A program made the translations under genes and the position numbers. A DNA stretch of 64,000 bases, from the NCBI RefSeq assembly GCF_000243135.2, contig NC_019903.1, positions 1,030,001 through 1,094,000 of the forward strand, read 5' to 3'. Numbering within the stretch: position 1 is the first letter of the stretch; each line of letters opens with the position of its first letter. The notes under the pieces were generated by a model, which saw only the letters and a program-made list of their open reading frames with translations, had not been told where the DNA came from and did not search any database. This stretch comes from Desulfitobacterium dichloroeliminans LMG P-21439 (GTDB lineage Bacteria > Bacillota > Desulfitobacteriia > Desulfitobacteriales > Desulfitobacteriaceae). Shown piece by piece: positions 15,382 through 23,953 of the stretch.

Positions 15382-17979
15382 ATGACAAGATTTATCGATA
15401 AGACGAACGAATTAACGATTAGCCGTAGAAGTTTCATTAAGGCGAGCGCGGCAGCAGCAGCCAGCCTGTCCTTGGTGGGATGTGGAAATAGCTTAACCAC
15501 GACCAATGCAGGTCAGGCGGCAGCGCAAGAAGGTCAATGGATTACAGCTGCCTGCTGGCATAACTGCGGTGGACGATGTCTTAACAAAGCTCTGGTAGTC
15601 GACGGTATTGTCATCCGTCAAAAAACCGATGATACCCATCCGGATACCCCGGATTACCCACAACAAAGGGGTTGTGCAAGAGGAAGATCCCAACGCCAGC
15701 AGATTTTTGGTGCGGATCGCTTGAGATATCCTATGAAACGAAAGAATTGGAACCCGGGTGACGGCGGGAAAAAAGAGCTCAGAGGTAAGGATGAGTGGGT
15801 GAGAATTTCTTGGGAAGAGGCCCTCGATCATGTGGCTTCAGAGCTCAAGCGAGTCAAAGAAAACTATGGCAATCAATCAATTCTTGCCAAAAGTACTGGT
15901 CCGGCCCTCAACACATACGGCGGAGCTATGACCTATTGGGGATGCACTTCTGATGGAGCATGGCCGAAGCCTCAACAGTTCATGAATGGCAATCGTTCGA
16001 GAGGGTCAAATGACCGACTGGACCTAAGAAATTCAAAGCTGATTGTTCTGTGGGGATCGAACCCTGTATGGAGTAGCGCCGGTAATCCAGCGTATAACTT
16101 TAAACAGGCTAAAGATGCTGGGGCAAAATTTATTGTGGTGGATCCTCTCTATAGCGATACTGCCCAGATCCTTGCTGATCAATGGATTCCAGTAAGACCC
16201 GGTACAGACACGGCTCTTTTGTTAGGGATGGCCCACTATATGATCACCAATAACCTTCATGATCAAGAGTTTTTGGACAAATATTGTGTAGGCTTTGATA
16301 CTGATCATATGCCCGAAGGTGCTGACCCTAAAGAAAACTTTAAAGACTACGTTTTAGGTACTTATGATGGCACGCCGAAAACTCCAGAATGGGCTTCAGA
16401 GCACTGTGGCACTGATCCGGATCTTATCCGCTCTTTCGCTCACGAGATTGCAGTAACGAAACCCATGACCTTCACCAGCTCCTCCGCAGCAGCTAGAACC
16501 TCCGTGGGTGAGCAGTTCTGCCAAGCGTTCTTGACGGTAGGCTGGATGACAGGTAATGTGGGAAAACCAGGTGCCAGCGTCTGTTCAAACAATCGGCATA
16601 ATACCCAAAGCTATGGGGGACCAACTCTCGTCAAAGCTGGCGGCGATAAAAGTCCAAAGTCAACTAACCCTATTTATAAAGAAGCGACCTTCCCAGGGCC
16701 AGATCCATTCAAGACCGACTGGCAGGGAATCGTCATTGACGAAGCCTGGGATGCCGTAATCAATGGTGAATACACTGCTGGTGTGCGAGGTAAGCAACCT
16801 TGCGATATTAAGATGATCTGGAATATCGGATCGGGTAATACCTTGAATCAAAACACGGATTTGATGAAAGGCATTGAAGCCTTCCGCAAAGTTGAATTCG
16901 TGGTGACCTCGGCTCATTTCCTCACAGCCACTGCTCAATACTCTGATATCGTACTTCCGGCAACTACAGAGTGGGAGAGAGTGGGCGGATTCCTAAGTGG
17001 CAACCCAGAAATGCTCATTTTCTACAGTCAAATCACCCAGCCCATGTATGAAGCTAAAGATGATGAATGGATGTATCGAGAGATTGGAAAGCGACTAGGC
17101 TTAGACCCTGCTGAATTCGACCCTCTCTCCCCAGAACAAAAGCTCTTTAATAAACTAGCTGGCTGCACCGTAATGAAAGAAGACGGTTCGGGTTTCGAGA
17201 CGCTTGTAACCATAACTGCACAAGACATCGCAGAGATGGGTGTGAAAGGTAAACCTCAAGAAGGGCGTATTACCTATAAGGAATTTAAAGAAAAAGGGAT
17301 CTATCAAGTGCCCCGTTCACCTGGAGACCAGTATGTATATATTGATTACAAAGATTTCATTGAGGATCCAGAGAAGAATCCTCTCGAGACAGAAAGCGGA
17401 AAATTCCAGATCCATAGTCAAGGCTTAGCAGATACGATCAATGCTTATGGATGGAATACCTTAGCACCTATTGCCAAATACCAATATGTTACTGAAGGGT
17501 ATGAAGAGACCTTCGCCAACTTTGAGAAAAAGGAAAAAAATGAATACCCGCTTCAGCTGACCACGATCCACTATGCACGTCGTAGCCACTCTTCCTTAGA
17601 TAACATCTCCTGGCTAAGAGAGGCTTTCCAAAACAAACTCTATATTCACCCGATGGATGCACAAGCACGAGGTATCAGCAAAAAAGACATTGTAAAAGTC
17701 AGCAGCCGACATGGAGCGGTGATTCGACCCGTGTATATCACGGAAAGAATCATGCCAGGAACCCTTACCTTGGGTCAAGGAGCTTGGGCGGAAGTCAATG
17801 ATGACACCGGACTTTGTATGGCGGGTGCCACCAATGTGTTAAACGGTGGACTTCCCACCGGTCAAGGGGTGCAGGCTTATAACACCTGTATCGTCGACGT
17901 AGAAAAGTATGAGGGCAAGCTACAAGCTGATTATTTGTGGCCAAAAAGGATTGTTGCAGCGCAAGGGGGGGATAAATAA
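15382..17979 (+). CDS. DMSO-reductase-family molybdopterin oxidoreductase, catalytic subunit
   Basis: An 865-residue exported enzyme. The N-terminus has a Tat motif (SRRSFIK, residues 14-20) followed by an Ala-rich segment and a lipobox-like LVGC with Cys34, so it is probably membrane-anchored as a lipoprotein on the outer face. A 4Fe-4S site is seen in CWHNCGGRC with the fourth Cys in QRGCARG. The molybdopterin domains follow (LIVLWGSNPVWSSAG, FIVVDPLYSDTA, DIVLPATTEWER, GQGVQAYNTCIVDVEKY). Gene order A-B-C indicates quinol-linked reduction; the substrate (sulfoxide, N-oxide, polysulfide or other) cannot be told from sequence alone. AAGGAGG lies before ATG 15382. Confidence 0.88.
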   Translation: MTRFIDKTNELTISRRSFIKASAAAAASLSLVGCGNSLTTTNAGQAAAQEGQWITAACWHNCGGRCLNKALVVDGIVIRQKTDDTHPDTPDYPQQRGCARGRSQRQQIFGADRLRYPMKRKNWNPGDGGKKELRGKDEWVRISWEEALDHVASELKRVKENYGNQSILAKSTGPALNTYGGAMTYWGCTSDGAWPKPQQFMNGNRSRGSNDRLDLRNSKLIVLWGSNPVWSSAGNPAYNFKQAKDAGAKFIVVDPLYSDTAQILADQWIPVRPGTDTALLLGMAHYMITNNLHDQEFLDKYCVGFDTDHMPEGADPKENFKDYVLGTYDGTPKTPEWASEHCGTDPDLIRSFAHEIAVTKPMTFTSSSAAARTSVGEQFCQAFLTVGWMTGNVGKPGASVCSNNRHNTQSYGGPTLVKAGGDKSPKSTNPIYKEATFPGPDPFKTDWQGIVIDEAWDAVINGEYTAGVRGKQPCDIKMIWNIGSGNTLNQNTDLMKGIEAFRKVEFVVTSAHFLTATAQYSDIVLPATTEWERVGGFLSGNPEMLIFYSQITQPMYEAKDDEWMYREIGKRLGLDPAEFDPLSPEQKLFNKLAGCTVMKEDGSGFETLVTITAQDIAEMGVKGKPQEGRITYKEFKEKGIYQVPRSPGDQYVYIDYKDFIEDPEKNPLETESGKFQIHSQGLADTINAYGWNTLAPIAKYQYVTEGYEETFANFEKKEKNEYPLQLTTIHYARRSHSSLDNISWLREAFQNKLYIHPMDAQARGISKKDIVKVSSRHGAVIRPVYITERIMPGTLTLGQGAWAEVNDDTGLCMAGATNVLNGGLPTGQGVQAYNTCIVDVEKYEGKLQADYLWPKRIVAAQGGDK

Positions 17980-18557
17980 TGGCTCAATATGGATTTTACT
18001 TTGATATGACCGCTTGCGGGGGCTGTAAAACATGTCAAATTGCTTGCAATGATCGAAACGATTTAAAGCCTGGTGTTTTATTTAGAAAGGTCAAGGGGTT
18101 TGAAGGTGGCAAATTCCCTATGCCTTGGATCTACTATCTGTCCATCAGTTGTAACCATTGCCAAGAACCTAAGTGTGTAGAAGGTTGTCCAACACAGGCC
18201 ATGCATAAGCTCGATAATGGTATCGTTGCCCATGATAAGGAAAAATGCATCGGTTGCCGCTACTGCACCTGGAGCTGCCCCTACGGACATCCTCAATTCA
18301 TCGAAGAAACGGGTCGGGTCAATAAATGCGATTTTTGTAAGGACTTAGTGGAAGCAGGGGAAAACCCAGCTTGTGTGGATGCCTGTACGATGCGGGCTAT
18401 CCATTGGGGTGATCTCGAAGAATTACGAGCACAATATGGGGCGGAGGCAGTCAGTGATTTGCCGGTGTTGCCGAATTCTTCGAAAACAACTCCATCTGTT
18501 CTCATTAAGCCAAAGTCTGTGGCACTTCTTAAAGATTTCATGTTGAAGGAGGATTAA
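17979..18557 (+). CDS. DmsB-like ferredoxin subunit, second copy
   Basis: A 192-residue subunit with four 4Fe-4S motifs (CGGCKTCQIAC, CNHCQEPKCVEGCP, CIGCRYCTWSCP, CDFCKDL...CVDACT). It is a clear paralogue of the copy at 14797. The ATG overlaps the stop of the catalytic gene (TAATG) after AAGGGGGG, which indicates tight coupling; this is the cognate partner of the intact enzyme. The last cluster has CVDACT where the first copy has CVDACP. Confidence 0.92.
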   Translation: MAQYGFYFDMTACGGCKTCQIACNDRNDLKPGVLFRKVKGFEGGKFPMPWIYYLSISCNHCQEPKCVEGCPTQAMHKLDNGIVAHDKEKCIGCRYCTWSCPYGHPQFIEETGRVNKCDFCKDLVEAGENPACVDACTMRAIHWGDLEELRAQYGAEAVSDLPVLPNSSKTTPSVLIKPKSVALLKDFMLKED

Positions 18558-18559
18558 TC

Positions 18560-19399
18560 ATGGGAGATATGGCATTATTGGTGTTTTCGTTTTGTATGCA
18601 AGCGGCTATTGGGATGATGTTTTTTATGACCCTAAGTCATCAGCTATATAAAGGAAAAGCTTTTAAAGGTGCAGCTGCAACTGCTGCTGGATTAAGCATC
18701 GTTGGGGTTCTGGCTTCTTTGGCCCATCTGGGTCAACCTCTCCACGCCTTGAATTCTCTATTGAACTTGGGTAGTTCATGGCTAAGCCGAGAAGTTCTAT
18801 TTAGTGGCTTATTTATGGGTATTGCCGTCCTTTATGCATTGGTTCAATGGTATAAATCGGATGCTTTAGCTTTGAGTGCAGGGTTACGGTGGATTGGTAG
18901 CGGCGTTGGTCTGATTGCCGTGTTCTCCATGGGCAAACTTTATACGACATCTTCAGTACCTGTCTGGCAGGGAATCAATACCTTCGTGGATTTTTATGCT
19001 ACAACTATAGCGGTAGGTGCACTCTTATTCTTAGTGTTAAGCCTGAAAGAGCTGCAGGGTGTCGATAAGAAAGTTTACGGATTTGCCGTGTTAGCTGCCG
19101 TTATTCTCCAGGCTGCAGTAGCTATTCCCTACGCCATAGCCTTAGGTCTTGGGGGTTCTGCTGCTCAAGCCAGCGCGGAAATTCTCAGTGGAATGAGCGT
19201 TATGATTAGTCTTAAATGGATTCTTGTTTTAGGAGGAGCGGTGGTTCTACTTTGGCCAACCCTTCAGAAATCCATAAAGACGGAGGGACAATCTTCAATT
19301 TTAATCTACGCTTCACTCGGGGCCCTGATATGCGGACAATTCATTGGAAGATATGTGTTTTACGCAGGAATGGTTGCTTCAACAATTGGACTGACTTAA
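18560..19399 (+). CDS. DmsC-like membrane anchor subunit, first copy
   Basis: A 279-residue protein with about eight hydrophobic helices, of the DmsC type that oxidises menaquinol and passes electrons to DmsB. The conserved segment SWLSREVLFSGLF is visible near residues 73-85, and SLAHLGQPLHALNS just before it. AAGGAGG precedes ATG 18560, 2 bp after the ferredoxin gene. It closes the B-A-B-C unit and is followed by a terminator. Confidence 0.88.
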   Translation: MGDMALLVFSFCMQAAIGMMFFMTLSHQLYKGKAFKGAAATAAGLSIVGVLASLAHLGQPLHALNSLLNLGSSWLSREVLFSGLFMGIAVLYALVQWYKSDALALSAGLRWIGSGVGLIAVFSMGKLYTTSSVPVWQGINTFVDFYATTIAVGALLFLVLSLKELQGVDKKVYGFAVLAAVILQAAVAIPYAIALGLGGSAAQASAEILSGMSVMISLKWILVLGGAVVLLWPTLQKSIKTEGQSSILIYASLGALICGQFIGRYVFYAGMVASTIGLT

Positions 19400-19437
19400 G
19401 TAATCTCTAGTTACCCTACTAGTGCAATATCTTTCAT

Positions 19438-19477
19438 AATCCTGCTTTCTTTAATCTTGGAAAGTAGGATTCTTTTT
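19438..19477 (+). terminator. Terminator after the first dmsC-like gene
   Basis: AATCCTGCTTTC (19438-19449) pairs with GAAAGTAGGATT (19460-19471), followed by CTTTTT. Confidence 0.8.
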
Positions 19478-19592
19478 ATAATTTCACAAAACACAAATAT
19501 ATCACAGTTTTCTAAATCTTTGTCTGTTAGAATCATCTTAAACAACGAGATATATTAGACAGTAATAATCATCAACAAGAGGAGGAATACGA

Positions 19593-20408
19593 ATGGCTAA
19601 CGGAGAATGGGCTTTAATAATCTTCAGCATTTTAACTCAATGTGCGGTAGGAATCTGGGTAGTCGCCATTGGGCTCAGGACGTTTACAAAAAGGGCAGAG
19701 CCAAATATTATAGCTCAACTTACTTGGCGTTCCCTCTTGGTGGTTGGCCCTCTCATGTGTATTGCCTTAGTGATCTCGATATTTCACCTTGGTTCTCCAA
19801 TGCAGGCCTATGCATCAGTAGCCAATTTACTGACGTCTTGGTTAAGCCGGGAAATTGTCTTTAGTGGGTTGTTTTTATTTTTCTGGGTAATCTCTATTTT
19901 GGTTTATCGGCGAGGGGCTTCAAGTATGACATTGGGATGGGTTACTTCTTTTTTTGGGTTAATCGCAGTGTTTAGTATGTCGAGTATTTACTATACAACG
20001 CCAATTTCCGCCTGGGCCTCTCCTAATACCTACATTAGTTTCTTTGCCACAATGATTATCCTAGGCTCCCTAGCCTGCACAATGTTCATGGACACAATCA
20101 AAGATTTCACAGCTCATCAAGGAGTACGTACCTTGCTTTGGAGACTCTCGCTTTTTACCATGGGAGTACTCCTTGTCCAGGGGGTGTTTTTCATCGTTAG
20201 CTCGGAGGTATATTCCTTCTTTCCTGTACTTTACTGCACCTTTCTTTTTATAGGGGGAATTACTTTTCTGGTCTATGGCTTTCAAGGACACAAAAATCCA
20301 GGTAAAGGTTTACGCCCCGTGTTTTATCTAAGCTTAGTCTTACTCTTTAGCGCACAGATTCTTGGACGCTACTTATTTTACAGTAGTGCAGCATCTATCA
20401 TGAGCTAA
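19593..20408 (+). CDS. DmsC-like membrane anchor subunit, second copy
   Basis: A 271-residue, eight-helix paralogue of the preceding anchor (shared SWLSREIVFSGLF and GLIAVFSM). GAGGAGG-type site before ATG 19593. It is separated from the first unit by a terminator and about 190 bp, so it is a different transcript. With the orphan ferredoxin at 14797 and the truncated catalytic fragment it makes up a second, now incomplete, A-B-C set. Confidence 0.85.
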   Translation: MANGEWALIIFSILTQCAVGIWVVAIGLRTFTKRAEPNIIAQLTWRSLLVVGPLMCIALVISIFHLGSPMQAYASVANLLTSWLSREIVFSGLFLFFWVISILVYRRGASSMTLGWVTSFFGLIAVFSMSSIYYTTPISAWASPNTYISFFATMIILGSLACTMFMDTIKDFTAHQGVRTLLWRLSLFTMGVLLVQGVFFIVSSEVYSFFPVLYCTFLFIGGITFLVYGFQGHKNPGKGLRPVFYLSLVLLFSAQILGRYLFYSSAASIMS

Positions 20409-20445
20409 GAAATGGTATAGGATTTAACTTTAATGAGGTGATTGC

Positions 20446-20952
20446 GTGCTATCCCTTAACCGCTTGACAAAAACATACCAAAAGATACTCTTTGCTTTAT
20501 TTTTATCGGTAGTTTTCCTATTAATCACAGCAGTGACCAGAAGCTCTGTCAAACAAGCTGGTGGAATTGCCTGTTTCTTTATTGCTGGGATTCTTATGCT
20601 AGCAGTTCTAAAGGTTCTATTCTTAGAGTTTGTCCAAGACCAGGAATTGAGCAAAAAGGGCAAAAAGATCTTTGAATTCCTGCATATGAGTTTTGGATGG
20701 ATTACTTTTGTACTCGTCATCTACCATAGCTTGTATTTCTTGTCCTTAGCCTTCTGGCCAGAGAATAATATATCCCCCAATTATTATGTGACAGGGGCCG
20801 TAGCCTTAATTCCCATGAGCTTAGTAATTACATCTGGTCTGGACAAAAACATTATGGCTAAAAGTAAAGAAGTTAAATCCGTTTATTTCAATCATTTAAT
20901 GATGACCATTGTGTTGGCTGTACTGATTATCATTCATATCAATTTCCAGTAA
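20446..20952 (+). CDS. Four-helix membrane protein, possible b-type haem protein
   Basis: A 168-residue protein with four clear membrane helices. Histidines lie in or near the helices: HMSFGW, IYHSLYF, FNHLMM and IIHINF, a pattern that could bind haem b as in ferric-reductase-like or cytochrome b561-like proteins. I cannot name the family. GTG start at 20446 with TGAGGTG, 37 bp after the second DmsC-like gene and ahead of the sensor kinase. It may be a quinol or haem-linked partner of that anchor (inference). Confidence 0.65.
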   Translation: MLSLNRLTKTYQKILFALFLSVVFLLITAVTRSSVKQAGGIACFFIAGILMLAVLKVLFLEFVQDQELSKKGKKIFEFLHMSFGWITFVLVIYHSLYFLSLAFWPENNISPNYYVTGAVALIPMSLVITSGLDKNIMAKSKEVKSVYFNHLMMTIVLAVLIIIHINFQ

Positions 20953-21058
20953 GGAAAGCATTGTCTTCCTTTCTGTGGGATAATTGTCTATAATTACTTG
21001 TATCGGTTATGTTACTTTAGAAATATAGATTGTATTAGATGATAAGTGAGCTGATGGG

Positions 21059-22747
21059 ATGAGAGATAGTCTGACATATCGCTTTATGATGTTCACTACT
21101 TTTGTTGTTGTGTTCATCATGCTTATTAACTTTGCCTGGGATTATCATACCCAAAGAGATCAAGCGATCTTGGAGATGCACGAAAAAGCACAAGTAATTA
21201 CGAAACAACTGATTGCTACCCGAGAAGTCATAGCAAAAAATCAGGATCGAATCAATTATGATTCTGAGGGAAATTTTGAGTTTAAGCATTTTAATCCTGC
21301 TGCTGTGGGCATGGAGATTGGTGACATTTTTGGCGAACTCACCAATTATTCCATCAAGCAGACTCGAATCGACTACCGAGACAGCCGTAATACCCCGGAT
21401 GTTTTTGAGTATCAAGGGATTCAAACGTTTAGCCAGCAACCTCAACTTACAGAGATCTGGGGAGAAGATGTCGTGGAGGGGAAACGGGTTTTTCGGTATA
21501 TGGTCCCTCTCCAGATTAAGAGTGAATGCCTTACTTGTCATGGCGAGCCCAGAGGCGTAATCGATGTCAGTGGCCACCCTAAAGAAGGTTATCAAGTGGG
21601 GGATCTGGGTGGCGCCATCAGTCTGGTTATGCCCATGGAGCTATTCTTGCAGGGTATCAAAACGGATATCTATCGACAATTAGCTTTTTCGCTTTTATTG
21701 ATAGCTGTCATACTGGTTTCCATGTATTTACTAGTCACCCGCCTTGTTCTGCGATCTTTAGGAGAAGTAAAGATGGCTACCGCTCAAGTGGGAAAGGGTA
21801 AATTTGATATTGATTTAAGTCAGATTAAGGCTAGGGGCGAAATAAAGGGGCTGGCAGAGCATATCCAGGATATGACTAATCAACTGAAGGATATGTATCA
21901 AAATCTTGAAAGCAAGGTAGAGAAACGGACCTTGCAACTAGGATTGGCGAATGATGTCTTAAGAATCAAGCAGGAAGAGCTTGAAGCCGCCAATGTGAAA
22001 TTAAGCGAAATCAATACATATAAATCGGAAATTCTGGCGATCATGAGTCATGAGCTAAGGACTCCTTTAACCTCCATCATGGCTTTTACGGATCTACTGC
22101 TGCAGGATATCCCCCCGGATTGGGATCAGGAACGGCAGAATCTGAAGTATATAAAAAAGAACAGCGAAAATCTCCTGAAATTAATTAATAATATCCTCGA
22201 TCTAGCAAAGATTGAAGCTGGCCGTCAGGAATTGATGTTAGAATATGTGGATATGGCCGATGTTCTGGGGGCGATAGATAGTGTGATTGCGCCTCTGGCG
22301 AAAGAAAAGGGAATCAACTGGAAGATCAATTTGTCACCTGAAGTTTCTTTGCTTCGTGCCGATCCGGAGAAACTTCGGCGGGCGATTGAAAATTTGGTGG
22401 GGAATGCTATTAAATTCACACCTTCAGGAGGCAGCGTAGAGATTAATGTAGATAACGCCCCTAAGCAGGACTGGATTTCCATACGCGTGGTCGATACGGG
22501 GATAGGTATTCCCAAAGAAGACCAGGAGGCAATTTTTGAGCGGTTTACCCAAATGGATAGTTCTAATTCTCGAAAATATGGTGGAACAGGACTAGGTTTG
22601 GCTTTAGCTCAGGAATTGGTGATGCTTCATAAAGGAAATATATGGGTTGAGAGCGAACTGAGTAAAGGGAGTGCTTTTGTGGTTTATTTACCCAAAGACC
22701 CTGAAAAGTTACCCACTGAGAAGCTACACAAGGAGGAAAAGGAATGA
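21059..22747 (+). CDS. Sensor histidine kinase with periplasmic c-type haem (DUF3365/Tll0287-like) domain
   Basis: A 562-residue sensor. TM1 is at residues 10-27. The extracytoplasmic domain of DUF3365 type carries CLTCH (Cys157, Cys160, His161), a covalent haem c motif. TM2 is at about 209-231, then HAMP, coiled coil (about 270-320), HisKA with MSHELRTPLTSI (His331) and HATPase (NLVGNAIKFTP, DTGIGIP, GGTGLGLAL). The haem suggests sensing of redox state, oxygen, NO or nitrite. The stop overlaps the regulator start (ATGA). It sits between dms-like and nap genes and probably controls one or both. The ribosome site is weak. Confidence 0.88.
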   Translation: MRDSLTYRFMMFTTFVVVFIMLINFAWDYHTQRDQAILEMHEKAQVITKQLIATREVIAKNQDRINYDSEGNFEFKHFNPAAVGMEIGDIFGELTNYSIKQTRIDYRDSRNTPDVFEYQGIQTFSQQPQLTEIWGEDVVEGKRVFRYMVPLQIKSECLTCHGEPRGVIDVSGHPKEGYQVGDLGGAISLVMPMELFLQGIKTDIYRQLAFSLLLIAVILVSMYLLVTRLVLRSLGEVKMATAQVGKGKFDIDLSQIKARGEIKGLAEHIQDMTNQLKDMYQNLESKVEKRTLQLGLANDVLRIKQEELEAANVKLSEINTYKSEILAIMSHELRTPLTSIMAFTDLLLQDIPPDWDQERQNLKYIKKNSENLLKLINNILDLAKIEAGRQELMLEYVDMADVLGAIDSVIAPLAKEKGINWKINLSPEVSLLRADPEKLRRAIENLVGNAIKFTPSGGSVEINVDNAPKQDWISIRVVDTGIGIPKEDQEAIFERFTQMDSSNSRKYGGTGLGLALAQELVMLHKGNIWVESELSKGSAFVVYLPKDPEKLPTEKLHKEEKE

Positions 22748-23448
22748 AGTGCGCCTATAAGATTCTATTGGTCGATGACGAAGAGAGTATTTATAAAGTC
22801 GTCGAGCAAGTCCTAAGGAGGGATGCTTGCGAGTTGATTTATGCGGATAATGGGGAAGTAGCTTTGGAATGTTTTCAATCAGAAAATCCTGATTTAATCA
22901 TTCTCGATGTGATGCTTCCTTTGATTGATGGTTATGAGGTGTGCAAAACCATCAGAGAGACGAGTCGGGTACCGATTCTCATGCTTTCCGCCAAAGGTGA
23001 GATTATCGATAAAAGTGTGGGGTTTAACCTTGGGGCCGATGATTATCTCGTGAAGCCTTTTAGTCCCGTAGAATTGGGATTGCGCATCAAGGCTCTTTTG
23101 CGTAGAACCTTTGACAAAGAACAGGTACCTCCTAATGTAAGACTAAATAAGGAAATTTGTCATGGCGATTTAGTAATCAAATGTGAAAGCCATGAGGTAT
23201 TTGTCCGTGGCAAACCAATTTATTTAACGCCCAAGGAGTTTGAGTTACTCAGCTTTATGGCTGAACACCCTGCCCATGTATTTACCCGTGAACAGCTCTT
23301 CGCTCATTTGTGGGAGGATGAATATGCCAGTGATACAAGTACGATTACCGTATTTATTCGCAAGCTTCGTGAAAAGATAGAATGCGATCCATCAAAGCCC
23401 CAATATATCCAAACCGTTTGGGGAATAGGCTATAAATATTGTGAATAG
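22744..23448 (+). CDS. OmpR-family response regulator, partner of the haem sensor
   Basis: A 234-residue regulator: receiver with Asp55 (LIILDVMLP) and VKPF lysine loop, and C-terminal winged helix ending in WGIGYKYCE. It starts inside the kinase stop (ATGA), so the pair is co-translated. Its DNA-binding half is closely similar to the isolated fragment at 13741-13971. The 11-bp phased repeats directly behind it (23454-23504) are good candidates for its own binding sites ahead of nap. Confidence 0.92.
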   Translation: MKCAYKILLVDDEESIYKVVEQVLRRDACELIYADNGEVALECFQSENPDLIILDVMLPLIDGYEVCKTIRETSRVPILMLSAKGEIIDKSVGFNLGADDYLVKPFSPVELGLRIKALLRRTFDKEQVPPNVRLNKEICHGDLVIKCESHEVFVRGKPIYLTPKEFELLSFMAEHPAHVFTREQLFAHLWEDEYASDTSTITVFIRKLREKIECDPSKPQYIQTVWGIGYKYCE

Positions 23449-23453
23449 GCCAG

Positions 23454-23504
23454 TGGTTAACGATTTGTTAATATATTGTTAAGAATTTGTGAACAACTGA
23501 CTAA
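23454..23504 (+). promoter_or_regulatory. Phased 11-bp direct repeats, likely OmpR-type operator of nap
   Basis: TGGTTAA (23454), TTGTTAA (23465), TTGTTAA (23476), TTGTGAA (23487) and a weaker TGACTAA (23498) are spaced at exactly 11 bp. This is the signature of cooperative OmpR-family binding on one DNA face. A TATAAT hexamer follows at 23527-23532 without a -35. TGTTAA is also the complement of the Pho-box TTAACA, so PhoP binding in reverse is an alternative. Confidence 0.65.
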
Positions 23505-23510
23505 CAACCT

Positions 23511-23560
23511 GAAAAGAAATACTTGCTATAATTTAAAATAGCAAGTACTTCTTTTCTTTT
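23511..23560 (+). terminator. Strong stem-loop between regulator and napD
   Basis: A 19-bp stem with one mismatch (23511-23529 with 23538-23556, loop AATTTAAA) ends in a T-rich tract. It should terminate the kinase-regulator transcript. A TATAAT sequence lies within the hairpin at 23527-23532, so terminator and nap promoter may overlap. Confidence 0.75.
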
Positions 23561-23592
23561 GTTTTAATGGCAGAGTTAAAAGGGGGTGGACT

Positions 23593-23631
23593 ATGGTTAA
23601 CTGGGCTTGTGCAAAGGTTCTCATCGAATAA
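23593..23631 (+). CDS. Possible 12-residue leader peptide before napD
   Basis: ATG 23593 is preceded by AAAAGGGGGTGG and reads MVNWACAKVLIE before TAA. Its good ribosome site, 46 bp before napD, makes it a candidate leader peptide, but 12 codons could arise by chance. No attenuator hairpin is evident between it and napD. Confidence 0.25.
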   Translation: MVNWACAKVLIE

Positions 23632-23677
23632 TTAATCGCATCGTAAAAAATGAAGTGATAAGTGAGGAGTTTAGTTT

Positions 23678-23929
23678 ATGGTGATTTCCAGCGTGTTAGT
23701 AAAATGTATGGACGGCACGGAGAACGCGCTTCTCGTTCAATTGAAAAAGATTGAAGGGGTTTCGGTGGAGGCTGTTATAAATGGAGACATCATTCTTGTT
23801 ATTGAAAGCGAGTCGGCCAACGCTTCCGTTCAAATTATCGAAACCGGAATCCAATCATTGCCGGGGGTTGTGGGAGTTTATCCTGTCTACATTCATATGG
23901 ATGCAGACTTCCTTGCAAAGGGGGTGTGA
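23678..23929 (+). CDS. napD: NapD-like chaperone for nitrate reductase maturation
   Basis: An 83-residue protein with the NapD ferredoxin-like fold pattern (ISSVLVKC at the start, LPGVVGVYPVYIH near the end). NapD binds the Tat signal of NapA in the cytoplasm and delays export until the cofactor is inserted. GTGAGGAG lies before ATG 23678. It is the first sizeable gene of the nap unit. Confidence 0.82.
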   Translation: MVISSVLVKCMDGTENALLVQLKKIEGVSVEAVINGDIILVIESESANASVQIIETGIQSLPGVVGVYPVYIHMDADFLAKGV

Positions 23930-23953
23930 ATTCTGCAAGTTGAAGATGAACCC

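Noticed and set aside
19511-19545. Phased repeats (GTTAGA and CTTAAA 11 bp apart) before the second dmsC-like gene
   Set aside because: Only two poorly matching units; cannot be told from chance in AT-rich DNA.
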